In this document: one piece after another, positions 32,803 to 44,838 of the stretch
How the letters are laid out: each line of letters opens with the position of its first letter
How positions within the stretch are numbered: the first letter of the stretch is position 1
Assembly: GCA_033239125.1 (NCBI GenBank)
Contig: BSWB01000003.1
Location: forward strand, 108,396,320 to 108,460,319
Length of the DNA: 64,000 nucleotides
Reading direction: 5' to 3'
Source: Fagopyrum homotropicum
Lineage: Eukaryota; Streptophyta; Magnoliopsida; Caryophyllales; Polygonaceae
Made by a program: the position numbers and the translations under genes
Notes under the pieces: model-generated
Told to the model about the DNA's origin: nothing
Databases searched by the model: none
Seen by the model: the letters and a program-made list of their open reading frames with translations, nothing else

Positions 32803-33818
32803 CCTCTCTCATGTCCATAAATGTATCACAAGAGAGAGATTGGAGGGTGAATTTTGTGTCCACATCCAACCCCTTGTAGTAGTTCTCCAAAATCTCCAGC
32901 TTTAAAATGCCATGGTGTGGGCAATCCAATAAGAGGTCCTGAAATCTTTCCCATTATTGAAACAAACTTTCGTTAGCTTTCATAGAAAATGCATTAATTT
33001 TACTTCTCAACTCCGCCGTCTTTGATGGCGGAAAGAACTTGGTGAGGAACTCCAAAGATAGATCCTCCCATGTGTTAAGCCTTCCAACTGGAAGAGCTTG
33101 ATACCAAGATAGAGCCTTGTCCATCAAGGAAAAGAAGAATGGCTTGATCTTGTAGTTATTGTTGGTAGCCCTCTTCGGCTTCAATGTCTCCATGAGAATC
33201 TCAAAATTCTGCAAATGTTGGTGTGGAAATTCAACACTAGTTCCACCAAATTGACTTTGGCGAACCATGGTGATAACTTCCGGGCTAAACCTGAATTCAT
33301 GGATGTCCTCAGCTCCGAAATTCACACCTAGACGGTGTGATTGCTGAATTGGATCCATCCTTTGCCCAAGAGTCCATGATTCATCTCCTCCATGAGAAAC
33401 TCTCACATCTCCAGCGGGAATGCGAGGAACAACCGGTGGTCTTGGGTTGTTACGAACGGGATGAATCACCGGATCAATATCCTCAAGTGGTGTCATATCC
33501 TCATCCTCATCGTCGGATGATTTAACTCTAATGGACTTAGTTGGTTTCTTGACCTTCTTCTTTTTAACATCATTAAGCTCCAACTTCATGTCCAGCATCA
33601 TAGCTTTGAGTTCATCAATTTGGAGTTGATGACTCGTTAACTCATCCAAATGAGCTTTCTCACTCAACTTAAGTTGAAGTTGAGCTTCATCTAACTCCGC
33701 TTGGATGTTTCTCTAATTATTTTCAGCCATCTTTTTCTCTTTCAACTTTCTTCGGCAAAGTTTTCTCATGTTCTGGATCAAAAGGAACTAGATCTTTGGT
33801 AGATCTAGTCTTTAGCAT
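32803..33818 (-). pseudogene. gag: E4 gag, N-terminal part
   Basis: Start ATG at 33818 (MLKTRSTKDLVPFDPE), a stop-bearing stretch at about 33710-33735, then an open stretch 33667-32954 with a Lys-rich/acidic region (KKKKVKKPTKS), TLGQRMDPIQQSHRLG, FPHQHLQNFEILMETL, KALSWYQALPVGRLNTWEDL and FLTKFFPPSKTAEL. A frame lesion at 32954 follows ESLFQ. It joins 26773 across the E5 insertion at the MREDDAWDFIEKQ segment known from E2. Confidence 0.85.
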
Positions 33819-33921
33819 ATACCTAAAGAATCTGCAAAAATCACTCACAAAAAGATATCAAATAACAAGAGCAAAAGCTCCCAAGCTTGGCAACCGAAAA
33901 CCGGAATTGGTCTAGACTAAA

Positions 33922-33939
33922 TCCCCGGCAACGGCGTCA
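33922..33939 (-). other. Primer-binding site, tRNA-Asp, E4
   Basis: The reverse complement reads TGACGCCGTTGCCGGGGA, one mismatch from the E2/E3 site. It lies six bases from the LTR end at 33946. Confidence 0.85.
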
Positions 33940-33945
33940 AAAATT

Positions 33946-34504
33946 TGTTCGCCTCCAAGCGTCCGTGCAAATAAGTTTTAATTATAAAACTGAAACAAAA
34001 GCAAGCGAACCCGCAGCGTACGGATCGGCGTAGTTAAGCAAGTATTCCAGAGTATCGAGCTCACGGATTTGGTGAAACAAAATCAGTTTCAAGATATACT
34101 ATAGATGTAAGGACACAGTTGAGACTTGCAAAGGTATAACTCAAGTAAGATAATGTACAGTGAAGTTCCAAAACCTTATATATCTAACCCAAAGACACTG
34201 TCTATAAAGGTTGTTGAGACTGCAATATAGAAAGGATCTAAAGGTAAGAATTAATCTCAAATACCCATGCCCAAACCCAAGGAATCAAAGATAAACTAAA
34301 ACGGTTAAGGTTGTGACACTTGAAACCGAAATAGAGGATGTTGAGAGTCATTACTACCTAGAAAAGGCAAGCCAAGACTAGGTTAAAACTAATCTTTAAC
34401 TTTGAAATAAAGCAAAAGAAAAAGTTCGTAAACCAGGAAAAATCACGGCTAGATCTTGAGATCCACGGCCGTGGAACTCAAGAACAGACCGTGATTTAGG
34501 GCGT
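33946..34504 (-). repeat. E4 5' LTR, truncated
   Basis: Aligns with 16386-17036 of the 3' LTR, with internal gaps (about 90 bases fewer around 34095), and stops matching after GATTTAGGGCGT near 34504. The rest of the LTR is missing from this side. It keeps the better paired long palindrome. Confidence 0.8.
34441..34497 (-). repeat. Long palindrome, E4 5' LTR
   Basis: AATCACGG/CCGTGATT, CTTGAG/CTCAAG and the inner CCACGGCCGTGG (34463-34474) nest around one centre. This is the best preserved E4 example. Confidence 0.75.
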
Positions 34505-34509
34505 ATAAG

Positions 34510-35387
34510 TGTCACGGACCGCTCTTTAGTGACGATGCCAAGACCGGCAAGACAAGACGAATTGACGGAAGACGTCATCAAGACGCCATTTGGCAAGGCC
34601 AAGCGGCAATGGCATGGGAAGACGGCCAAGCGGGAGGCTAGGCAAAAACCTTGTCAAGAAGACATGTCGGGAAGACAAGGAGTATTCTGGAAAGATCCGG
34701 GACGATCAAGGAGGACCCGGAATGCTCAAGAGGAATCCGGAACACGGCGGAACATTCCGGAAGGTGATGGAATATTCCAGAAGGCGGAGGAATAATCCGG
34801 AAGATGGCGGAAGCCGCAGAAGGATCCGGCAAGATCAAGAAGAGACCCGGAACGCACCGGAAGGATCAAGACAAGTCTAGAAACTGGAGGAAGTCTCTTG
34901 AATTTTATAGAAGTTGGCGGGACGATCCGGATGTAGGCGGATCTCCCCGGAAGATGACGGAGACTTCTAGAACTCGAAGGAACATTGAAGACATAGATAG
35001 AGTCTTAGGGAAAGTTCTAGAGTCGTTAGGATAAGGTAAAGGTAGGAAGGATCCGAAATGACCTAGGAGAGTTAGGTTCCCGAACCTTCCCAGAGAGGAG
35101 GTGGCCAAGGCTATAAATAGGGGAGGCCACCCCTCATTTCCATCATCCCACAAAATCCACCCAACTCCAAGCATTCTAGCACTCTTGTAAAAAGCTCTCA
35201 TTGGTAAAGCTCTCTTGAGTAATATAAAGGCAAGGTTTGCCGACAACTCTCCGAGCTTACCTAGCCATCTAGACGAAGCGCTCATAGTCATGGAGCGTCG
35301 AGGAGTAAGGCTGATCTTAGCTTGTCGGAGGCGACATTATAGCTAAGAGCCGCGCGGTCTGAGTTGGGGAATAACTCGGCCCGTAAC
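34510..35387 (+). repeat. Solo LTR of a different Ty3/gypsy-like family
   Basis: Begins TGTCACGGACC and ends in CGTAAC(A). ATAAG flanks it on both sides (34505-34509 and 35388-35392), sharing one base with a possible ACA end. TATAAATAG lies at 35112-35120 between GTGGCC and GGCCAC. The upstream half is rich in TCCGGAA words. No internal domain or second LTR is present, so a solo LTR left by recombination is likely. Confidence 0.75.
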
Positions 35388-35581
35388 ATAAGCCCATCCT
35401 TGTCACACCCATGTACCTTCGGACCAATAGCAAACTCATCAGCCCTAGGCTTCTTAACAATTCCCTCCGTCCCAAAGAGATCTTGGTAGAAGTTGAGATA
35501 TAAGCTCACAACCTCCTCATTGGATGTTGTCACGCCTCCTGCTTTGGTTGTCAAGGATGATATATGGCTAGCAGCTACTCT
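35388..35581 (-). pseudogene. LINE-like (non-LTR) fragment
   Basis: On the minus strand it reads HISSLTTKAGGVTTSNEEVV and LYLNFYQDLFGTEG, followed by FAIGPKVHG. This resembles the linker before the RT domain of plant L1-type LINEs (…VSxFYxxLxGT…). It is flanked by the solo LTR and E7, so it seems to be the older DNA both inserted into. Too short to classify firmly. Confidence 0.55.
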
Positions 35582-38174
35582 TGTACCACCCATAATTCTG
35601 AGAACTCGGGGAGCTACTGGTCTGACCTCACAATGGGTCCTGACCTTAGTTTGACAACAATTCTACTAGGATCTTAGAACAAGACACAAAAATGTTTAAA
35701 ACATTTAAAAACTTTAAACAATATATACATGGAGAATATGTATCAGCCTTACAAGCAAAGGTACTAAAACGACGCATATGAAGAAAAGAAGACATCCCCG
35801 TCCCCAACTAAAAGAGTACGTGGACCCGGTTGACCATTCCCTCCATATCTCTCCACAACTGTCTTAACCTGCAAGGCATCTACAAGCGGTATAAACCCGT
35901 TAGCTAACAATCTATGCATAAGTATAAAGGTAAAGGCACAAACACACAACATACACAATCAGCATGCATCATTCAATCCTTTTGTTATCTTTAATTAGGT
36001 GATATGTCATTACTAATGATACTTATTTGGTGACACGAGGGATTCCCAAACCTCGCCCCTGATCCCGTTTAACGAGGAATGGTGCTAATGCATCTGACCG
36101 TCTACATGCCTTGGCTGGTACATGGAACCTCCAAGACTCTCGCAAGAGCTAGGTAGATGATGTCACAACCCGTTATCATACACTTGGGTCAATTACAGAA
36201 ATAACAAAGTCGGCCTAATCCAATTTCATTGTTTATCATGACTATCAAACACCACTCATACACATTACACTCACACAAGTAGCCAGCTAAGTATGTCCGT
36301 AGACTTACCAGTCTCTATAGCGCAAACGATCACCACACTCTCATGTTCCCTCGGGGAAACACACAACGCCTATTCAAGACAAGGCACATGAATTAAATAA
36401 TATTCTAATCAACTAGTAGTCCTTAGACTTCTAGGCTTAACATCCTCACAGGAACAACATCAGTCTAGTCAACTAGTAGTCCTTAGACTTCTAGGCTCAA
36501 CACCCTCACAAGAACATAAACGCATAAGATAGATTGACATTTAAAACCTAACACAACTCTTCTAAACTAAAATATACTTATACCCAACTTCGGAACATAA
36601 TAAATCTGAATTAACCCAACAGATCGTTCTCAACTTTTACCACATGCTCCTATATATATCCATCAACCACATATCCAAAAATCACGTCCAACAAAGATCA
36701 ATAACCCCTCCAAATCTATTTCACAAAACTGCATCACAAGCAGTTTTTCTCATACTTATAATATATCAGCATAACCTAAAAACTGCATGCGGAACCAACT
36801 TTAGAGAATCATATCTCCTTAACTATAACTCGGAATATTCTCAAATTTCAGTATGTTTTACTATATAATACCAACTACAACATATCCAAAAATCAGCACT
36901 AAAGGAGGAGTCTAACTTACCCAAATCTGGATCACAAAACTGTATCGACATGTAGTTTTTCACATTTAGGAAATTGATCAAACACTTAACAAAACAGCAC
37001 ACTGTCTTAACTTTGAAAAATCATAACTCCTAAACCACTCACTGGACTTATCACAATTTTTTATATGTTCTACTATAAAATATTATCTATAATATATCCA
37101 AAATTCAGCCACAAAGGATAAGTCTTTCATACCTAAATTTGGTCACAAAGTGGACTGCTCGTCAACCCTGTAAACTCGGAAAACGAATCAGCTCAACAAG
37201 CTATCCTCTAGGGCTATTGTGAACTGTTCAAAGATCCCCACGGGATTCTAATCAGCACATAAATTGAGAGGGTACGGAAGTGAAGGGAAGTAAGATCCTT
37301 ACTCGATAATCGAAACTCGACAACTCACATGCATCAGAAGGGAGGAAGGAGGAAGACACGACTTTCTGCAGCTAACGCCCCAGCGGGTCTGGACTGCCGC
37401 CCCAACGGATCTGGGTAGCCACCCCAGCGAGTCTAGGCTGCCTCTCCAGCGGGTTTGGACTGCCGCCCCAAGGGGTTTGGACTGCCGTCTCAACGGCCAA
37501 GCGCGCCTGCGGCTCGCATCAGCCGCCCTTGCGGTCGAAAAGGCTAAAACGTCAAAGCTCCCTCTGTTGCGTGGCCGTCTGCGAGACCAAGACGATAGCC
37601 GTCTGCAGGGACCCTGGCTGCTCCCTCCGGCTTGTTGACTTGAGGAGTAGAAGAAGGACGCCACCACCAGTTGTGCACAAGGCGGCTGCAAGGCTTGGTT
37701 GTTGTTGTTGCGTGACTGAGATGAAGACAACTCCGACCACCACCACCTATTGTCGAGGAGGTAGCGATCGCTGCTCTTACTACTACACCTGGACTGTTGC
37801 AACATCGAGGGGGAAAAGCCGACGTGGTATGCTTGAGGGAGAGAAGGGAGAGGTTGCTAGGGTTTACGTGAGAGAAAAGAAGGAGGAAGGAGGCTGTTGT
37901 TCCTCATTCAGCAACAAAATGGGCCGGTTGGCCCACTCGTGATGGACCCGGATGGTGAGTTAAGAAGAATAACACTCCTTTAAAAGCCTAAGCAAATATA
38001 ACGGTTAAGACATATTTTATCTGGATCTAGTTCTCACATAAAATGATAAAAACAATCAAAGGATAAGAACTAGGTGTCACATGGGATATATCATAAGAAG
38101 TCTGGAAAACCCAAAACCGGTCCAGGTCCGGTTTTATTCGGAATAACTCGGAAGTAAAAATTCCGGATGTTACA
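35582..38174 (-). repeat. E7 3' LTR (left copy)
   Basis: About 2.6 kb. Strongly similar to 41776-43843. It contains the shared short frame (35764-35958, minus), two near-identical blocks around ACTAGTAGTCCTTAGACTTC (about 36412 and 36472), and a 22-bp tandem array (37375-37506). Frames 37299-37805 and 37529-37942 arise from that array. Confidence 0.85.
37375..37506. repeat. 22-bp tandem array, 6 units, E7 left LTR
   Basis: Units start about every 22 bases with a GCCGCCCCAGCGG-like word followed by GTTTGGACT or ATCTGGGCT. Six units are seen here against seven in the other LTR. Confidence 0.75.
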
Positions 38175-41100
38175 TCAGTTCCCCCTTAAAATAAGTTTCA
38201 TCCCGAAACTTAAAAGAAGGCAACAAAAAGACTAAGTCTATACAAAAAGAAATAAAGCGCTAGAAAAGTCATAAACGGTCAAGTTCTAATTTGTTTCGAA
38301 AATAGTCGGAAGAGAATTTCAGGGTATTACATCAATCCCACTTAACAATAAGTTTCGCCCTGAAACATAAAATACGTCGATCATATGGTCGGTCCTCAAG
38401 GCATATCAAGGTACAAGTCCAGTGTGTCTAATCACTACGCCAGAAGTCTCGTCGTTTCCACATCTTAGTACCCCGCACATAAAGGTCACCAATAAAACAC
38501 ACATCATTGACTAAGACTCAAGCATGAGATAAACAAGTAGTCAAACAATATCACACACATACAGGGTCAAGCCTTAACTCGTCGCTTTCAAGGTTACAAC
38601 TAACTCAACTTGGGTCTATGAAATGTTACGTCTCATACTATTCCCAATATTCCCGGTAGCCTCATCGGTTGTTCAAAAAAACCCCTAACTCCAAAATCTT
38701 TTCATGTACCCACATCACAAGCGCTTGCTACCATGTTCTAGGGTGGTTACCGGATATCTCACCGATATCATCCAGCACAATTGTCCGATCTTCTAATCTG
38801 ATGACCTAACTCATGTCGGGTAGGCATCTCTCCAACTGAATCTGTGTAAAACTAGGGTCACACTTCCCAATAGGGAAAGGAACACTCATCCATTCATTAC
38901 TTCTAAACTGCTCTAAAATCTCACATAGTTTTCCAACACAACTCACCTCTAATTCCTTTGATGACTTTACGGAGAATAATCTATTCAACTTTCTTGCTTC
39001 TATTGTGACCACTTGCTTCCGGCCCTCTGAAAAGGTTTTGAGTGTCTGATCTAGGATAACACCCTTATACATCTTTTCGGCACTTCACTAAGTGTTTAAC
39101 GCTCTTTGTCTCCCGACCCACTTGGTCTTAACTCCTAATATCACTTAGTCATATGGTTTCTCCATTATAGAATCATTATCAGCTCAGTTTTGGTTTTAAA
39201 CTTGGTATAACTTAACAATCAAAATCCGGTGGTCAATCTATGCGTTCTATCAACTTCATCATAACTCAACTCAAACTTCTTACCATTATACCGGATCTTA
39301 GGTGATAGGGACTGTGTCCGCACTAGACCCAAGGTGATCTGCTATCACTGTCATTTGGTCATAATTACTCGATAAAAGTTAACACACCATCCGCAGTGCA
39401 TTCCTTTATCCACCATGGTTATCAGACCGATAATATCCCTCTGACTCAAAACGCAACTCGGATCCGTTCCGATATAACCTTACACGTAAACTCCACCCGA
39501 GATTATGCTTTCTCTATGCGCCATTACTGGGTTGTAAGTATACCCTTCCCGCTTACTTCCTTATCAGTCTTTCGACTAAGTATTGTAGTTACTCACTTTG
39601 AGTTTCCTAGTGTAGACCATGCACAACTATTATTATGTCGTCAATTCTTTTCTCAATCCATCGGGAAGATGACTCTATAGTCCTCCATTCGGTATTAAAT
39701 TCGCACACTACTTATCTGTCGACATGTGACGAAGTCGTTATGTTTCACTTGGAATTATAAAGGTTATCACTCTTTTTTTGTAACCTCTATATGCACATAC
39801 TTCCACGTCTACCTTGTGGTGATATTGTTCTTCCATAAAATTTCTAGTCGCTCAGCGCAGCTTAGCTCATGTTCCTTCCAAACGGAATGCATTTCACCAA
39901 CTATCATTCATTGAAACTTGACACGTTATTTCTCTGTACCATTGAGCTTCTTGCTTCGTGGATTAGGACTCACCACGTTTCTATTGCTCTGCTTTGTGTA
40001 TTCTGATGTCACTCATTAATCATAAGGACATTTTTGTAAGTCTAAAATGATTGACCCCAAACTCTTTCTTCCAATTACACCATAATCCCTAACCGGATGA
40101 AGTACATGTACTTTCCTTACTTGCCTTCCTGAAATAAAATAACGTTTGAAAAACAACCTCTTCCGTTTACACCTTTAATTCTTCGAGCACAGATCCAAAC
40201 TCCCTGACTCGACCGGAGTGTAATATTAACCAGCCAGTACGAAAATCTCTAACACGATTCTCTTTATACCTTTAGTTCATACAAGAAGGTTGTTGTGGCC
40301 TTCTTGAGGAAATCCTCCAAAGGCATCGGTAAAGCTACTTAATAAATCCCCAGTCATAATTATTTGTTCTTATCTATACATTAATTGTGAATATCAAACA
40401 ACACTTGTACGTCCTCAACTAAAGTTGGCCAATCTATAGTTGACCTATTTCAATATCCCGGACTTACTCTTCTTATACCTCTACTGACAAAAATAATTCC
40501 TTGGTGAGCATCACCTACTCGATTAATTCTTTTATACTTGTTTAGTTCGTTCTATCTTCCACCCTTCCTCTTCCTATGGGCTAACTCCATTTCTCTAGTC
40601 CGATTGTGTCATTCAACTGACATAATTAGTCGTTTCATTTCTTCCACGATAGCTTGCAAACGTCTTTGCAATTCTGATGGCCGAAAAGATCATCCACTTG
40701 CAAGTTCCTCTTGCATGGGCCGTCTGTGTTGATGGCTTAGGTCCCGTGATAATTCGGGTTACCTTGGACTCTCGAGTCTAGCAAGGCCGTTCTCCCATAC
40801 ACATTTCTTCACTAGTGTTTGTGGTAATATTGTCTTCATGAAACTCCATTGACCTTGCTACGGGCTTCCACTCCTTGGATATTGGTGTCGCGGTTTAATT
40901 CAAACATCTTATATCTATGAGGAGGTCAAAACCTCCCCACGCTTGTGGGGTCTTCCCCTTTCCGCTTTTACTCTCAATTGTAGGTCTTCATTCCGTGCAC
41001 CTTAGATTCTCACTCCCGGATTGACCCTCTGTCTCTTCTGGTTTCTCATTCCCATAATGGTCTATCCGCCTCGATTGTAATATCCTTGACTCCGAAATCT

Positions 41101-41775
41101 TGATTGTAATCAATTCTACTTGTCTTGTTCCAATTTTGTTATCTCTACTCCGCATTCTCGTAGTCTATTGCATGGTTCTTCTAATTACATATCTCGGCCT
41201 CGTATGCCCGAGTTCCTTGTACGACCTTTTGTTCCTTCTAACTGAACTGACTCAGGGATTTCTTCCTCATCTGATTGTGCTTGTGGTAATAATTATCTTC
41301 ACAATTTTACTTCCTTGCTCACTTGTTCTTTGGCTGATTTGTAAGGATCACCAAGCAGCCCACCCAAGTATACTACTCAATATAAGGTCCGATTTCATTG
41401 GCTCGTGTTGGAGACTCTTCAAGTCCACTACTGATTTTTCATGGGGCGATAATCGCTTCGTGATATCACAACTAATGAATATTAAATATCCTTTAGGATA
41501 CTAACAAGCTAAGCATACACATGTATATAACATATAATAATAAACATCAAAAAAATCTATATACTAACTCCTATCGATCCAAGTTACAAAGATCCATGGA
41601 GAGCGATGGTGGTCCGATGTACTACTAACCCAACAACCCGACTATGCGTCTGTTTAAAAACAGAAAACCATTTTGAAAATTTTAGACCCCTTTCGGGTTC
41701 GAGTTATTTTATACATTCGGTCTTTCAGAAGATTTAAAGTGTCATTGTTGCCAACCTCGATCTCCGATACCATAT
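38175..41775 (-). other. E7 interior, no recognisable coding domain
   Basis: Starts (minus strand) after the primer site at 41761-41772 and ends with AAACTTATTTTAAGGGGG just before the 3' LTR. Reading both strands I find no RT, integrase or protease motif. The longest frames are 88 codons (38806-39072, minus) and 134 codons (41100-41504, plus, Leu/Ile-rich); neither looks like a gene. A highly decayed gag-like stretch cannot be excluded near 41000-41500. Confidence 0.6.
41761..41772 (-). other. Primer-binding site, tRNA-Met-like, E7
   Basis: Minus strand TGGTATCGGAGA begins three bases (ATA) after the LTR end. It matches the initiator tRNA-Met primer site with changes at positions 8 and 12. 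Confidence 0.7.
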
Positions 41776-43843
41776 TGTAACACCCATAATTCTGAGAACT
41801 CGGGGAGGTACTGGTCAGGACCTCACAATGGTTCCTGACCTTAGTTTGACAACAATTCTACTAGGATTTGACAAAAAGACACAAAAGTATTTAAAACATT
41901 TAAAAACTTTAAACAATATATACATGGAGAATATGTATCAGCCTTACAAGCAAAGGTACTAAAAAGATGCATATGAAGAACAGAAGACATCCTCGTCCCC
42001 AACTAAAAGAGTACGTGGAACCGGCTGACCATTCCCTCCGGATCTCTCCACAATTGTCTTAACCTGCAAGACATCTACAAGCGGTATAAAACCGTTAGCT
42101 AACAATCTATGCATAAGTATAAAGGTAAAAACACAAACACACAACATACACAATCAGCATGCATCACTCAATCCTTTTGTTATCTTTAATTAGGTGATAT
42201 GTCATTACTAATGATACTTATTTGGTGACACGAGGAATTCCCAAACCTCGCCCCTGATCACGTTTATCAACGAGGAATGGTGCTAATGCATCTGACCGTC
42301 TACCTGTCTGGGCTGATACGTGGAAACTCCTAGACTCTCGCAAGAGCTTGGCAGATGATGTCACGACCCGTTATCATACACTTGGGTCAATTACATAAAT
42401 AATAAAGTCGGCCTAATCCAGTTTCGTCGTTTATCATTACTATAAAACACCACTCATACACATTACACTCATACAAGAAGCCAGCTAAGTAAGTTAGTAG
42501 ACTTACCAGTCTCCAAAGCGCAAACGATCACCACACTCTCAAGTTCCTTAAAAAAACACACAACGCCTATTCAAGACAAGGCACATGAATTAAACAATAC
42601 TCTAGTCAACGAGAAGTCCTTAGACTTCTAGGCTTAACATCCTCACAGGAACAACATCAATCTAGTCAACTAGTAGTCCTTAGACTTCTAGGCTCAACAC
42701 CCTCACAAGAACATAAACGCATTAGATAGATTGACATTTAAAACCTAACACAACTCTTCTAAACTAAAATATACTTATACCCAACTTCGGAACATAATAA
42801 ATCTGAAATAACCCAACAGATCATTCTCAACTTTTACCAAATGCTCCTATATATATCCATCAACCACATATCCAAAAATCACGTCCAACAGAGATCAATT
42901 ACCCCTCCAAATCTATTTCACAAAACTGCATCACAAGCAGTTTTTCTCATACTTATAATATATCAGCATAAACTAAAAACTGCATGCGGAACCAACTTTG
43001 GAGAATCATATCTCCTTAACTATAACTCGGAATATTCTCAAATTTCAGTATGTTATACTATATAATACCAAATACAACATATCCAAAAATCAGCACAAAA
43101 GGAGGAGTCTAACTTACCCAAATCTAGATCACAAAACTGTGTCGACATGCAGTTTTCCACACTTAGGAAATTCAGCAAACACTTAACAAAACAGCACACT
43201 GTCTTAACTTTTAAAAATCATAACTCCTAAACCACTCGCTGGATTTATCCCAATTTTTGATATGTTATGCTATAAAATCTTATCTATAATATATCCAAAA
43301 TTTAGCCTCAAAGGATAAGTCTTTCATACCTAAATCCGGTCACGAAGTTGACTGCTCGTCAACCCTGAAAACTCGGAAAACGCATCAGCTCAGCAAGCTA
43401 TCCTCTAGGGCTGTTGTGAACTGTTAAAAGATCCCCACGGGTTTTTAATCAGCACATATATTGAGAGGATACGGAAGTGAAGGGAAGTAAGGTCCTTACT
43501 CGACAATCGAAACTCGACAACTCACGTGCATCAGAAGGGAGGAAGGAGGAAGCAACGACTTTCTACAGCTTCCGCCCCAGCGGGTTTGGACTACCACCCC
43601 AGCGGATCTGGGTTGTCGCCCCAACGGGTATGGACTGCCGCCCCAGCAGATCTGGGCTGCCGCCCAAGCGGTTCTGGACTGCCGCCCCAGCGGGTTTGGA
43701 CTGCCACATCAGCGGCCTGGCGCGCCTACGACTCGCATCAGCCGCCCCTGCGGTCGAAGAGGCTGAAACGTCAATGCTCCCTCTGTTGCGTGGCCGTCTA
43801 CGAGACCCAGACGATGGCCGTCTGCAGGGACCCTGGCTGCTCC
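41776..43843 (-). repeat. E7 5' LTR (right copy), interrupted by E3
   Basis: Begins in plus reading with TGTAACACCC (the LTR end on its own strand) and follows the left copy to TGGCTGCTCC, where E3 starts. About 0.55 kb of LTR expected from the left copy (37618-38174) must lie beyond E3, outside the window. GCTCC at 43839-43843 is the expected left duplication for E3. Confidence 0.85.
43572..43725. repeat. 22-bp tandem array, 7 units, E7 right LTR
   Basis: Seven units at about 43572, 43594, 43616, 43638, 43660, 43682 and 43704. The word CCGCCCCAGCGG recalls CCGCCCCTGCGG of E5 although E5 is of another lineage. Confidence 0.75.
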
Positions 43844-44174
43844 TGATAACACGATTTATGACTTAGGTTTAGGTAATCATTTAGATAGATTTGTCACTCA
43901 TTCATGCATGATTTAGCACTAGCTCACAACGTTTGCACTCAAATCACGTATTTTGTCGAGATAGACGTCTACACGGACTTGTGCATTGCCTTGTAGGTAT
44001 TTTGGGAGATCTAGGAGCTAAATCGATACGTTTGAGGATCGTTCATCAAGATGACACACCCTCGGACTCATTGGGATGCAAGCTAGAGGCTAATGAGGAC
44101 TCATGGAACCTTGCCAACACAAGCCATGCACCAAGTCGAAGCTTAATGATCAAAGGCAAAGCTGAAGGTCCAAA

Positions 44175-44287
44175 CCACGGTTCACTGCCAGACCACGGCC
44201 GTGGAACAATCCGTGGGTTTTGCCAGGTTTTCGTGACAGCTGTGCCACGATCTCTTGGCCAGCTCTTGCAAAGTTGTAGTATAAAAG
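44175..44287 (+). promoter_or_regulatory. E3 LTR promoter: dyad cluster and TATA box
   Basis: Half-site ACCACGGT, full CCACGGCCGTGG (44193-44204) and half-site TCCGTGGGTT, then TATAAAAG at 44280-44287, 76 bases after the full dyad. This is the cleanest LTR promoter in the window. Confidence 0.7.
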
Positions 44288-44782
44288 TGGTCCTGCATTG
44301 ATTGAGAAGGACATTCCATTTTAGCATCTTTCAATTGGGGATTCTTCCATCACTCTACACACACAACAATACTCTCAACAAGAAGATTCTTTGGAGGAGA
44401 AGGTAGAAGAAAGCTACCATTGGAGAAGAAGAAGAGCACACCTTTGATAGATTTTGATAGCCTTGTAGTGAAGAATTTCAGAATCGATTTCTAGAGTTGT
44501 ATGAACCATTTGAACCTTCTTTAAGAAGGGTTGTGAGTCATTCTAATTCCATTTTCAGCTTGGTCTTGTTTACTTCACTTGTTCATCTCTTTCTCTTCAT
44601 TATCTTGCAAATGGAAACCATGATTTTATGTTTGATGATTTCGATTGCTATGATGAATGTTGTAGGCTAAATAGATGTGATTCTAGGGTAAGGAAAGGAT
44701 GGTTATGGCTAGGACTATGATAGGATGGACTTAGATTCGTCCTTGGATGAGTCATTTACTTGGACGTAGCCTCTGTTGAAGT

Positions 44783-44838
44783 CCACGGATTGTTCATATC
44801 AAACCACGGCGTTGGACTTGATAGAACAAACCGTGATT
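44783..44838 (+). repeat. Long palindrome, E3 LTR
   Basis: CACGG/CCGTG, TTGTTC/GAACAA and ATCAA/TTGAT arms nest around ACCACGGCGTTGGAC. The outer arms pair perfectly over 16 positions with single-base bulges; the inner dyad is slightly damaged. Confidence 0.75.

Larger units (their letters stand above)
16386..34504 (-). mobile_element. E4, Athila-like element, minus strand, 5' LTR truncated
   Basis: Minus-strand order from right to left: 5' LTR remnant (33946-34504), tRNA-Asp primer site, gag (split by E5), protease, linker, RT (split from RNase H by the MITE), RNase H, integrase, ORF3 promoter region, ORF3, non-coding tail, polypurine tract, 3' LTR (16386-18042). gag-pol and LTR ends are closest to E2, for example the gag stretch LGKLQGLESYITSVDKAHKAL is shared, yet the dyad word is the CCACGGCCGTGG of E1 and E3. 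The 5' LTR keeps only about 559 of 1657 bases, so no target duplication can be checked. Confidence 0.88.
35582..43843 (-). mobile_element. E7, LARD-like element, minus strand
   Basis: Two LTRs, 35582-38174 and 41776-43843 (the latter cut by E3), face minus. On that strand each LTR starts or should start TGTAACATCC and ends GTTACA (GGTACA in the left copy). The primer site next to the right LTR reads TGGTATCGGAG, two bases off the tRNA-Met site TGGTATCAGAGC, and a tract AAGGGGGAACTGA precedes the left LTR. The 3.6 kb interior shows no gag or pol domain that I can recognise. Large LTRs, a proper primer site and polypurine tract, and a non-coding interior fit a LARD that relies on proteins from a Tekay/Del-like partner; that relation is inference. 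Confidence 0.75.

Noticed and set aside
35288..35593. 101-codon minus-strand frame starting MGGTRVAAS
   Set aside because: It runs from the E7 LTR end across the LINE-like fragment into the solo LTR; only the middle segment has homology, so the frame as a whole is a chimera of junctions.
37299..37942. Frames of 168 and 137 codons on opposite strands in the E7 LTR
   Set aside because: Both read through the 22-bp tandem array and differ in the other LTR; no conserved protein is implied.
41100..41504. 134-codon plus-strand frame rich in Leu, Ile and Val, like a membrane protein
   Set aside because: It lies antisense inside the E7 interior, has no recognisable domain, and such hydrophobic frames are common by chance in AT-rich DNA.
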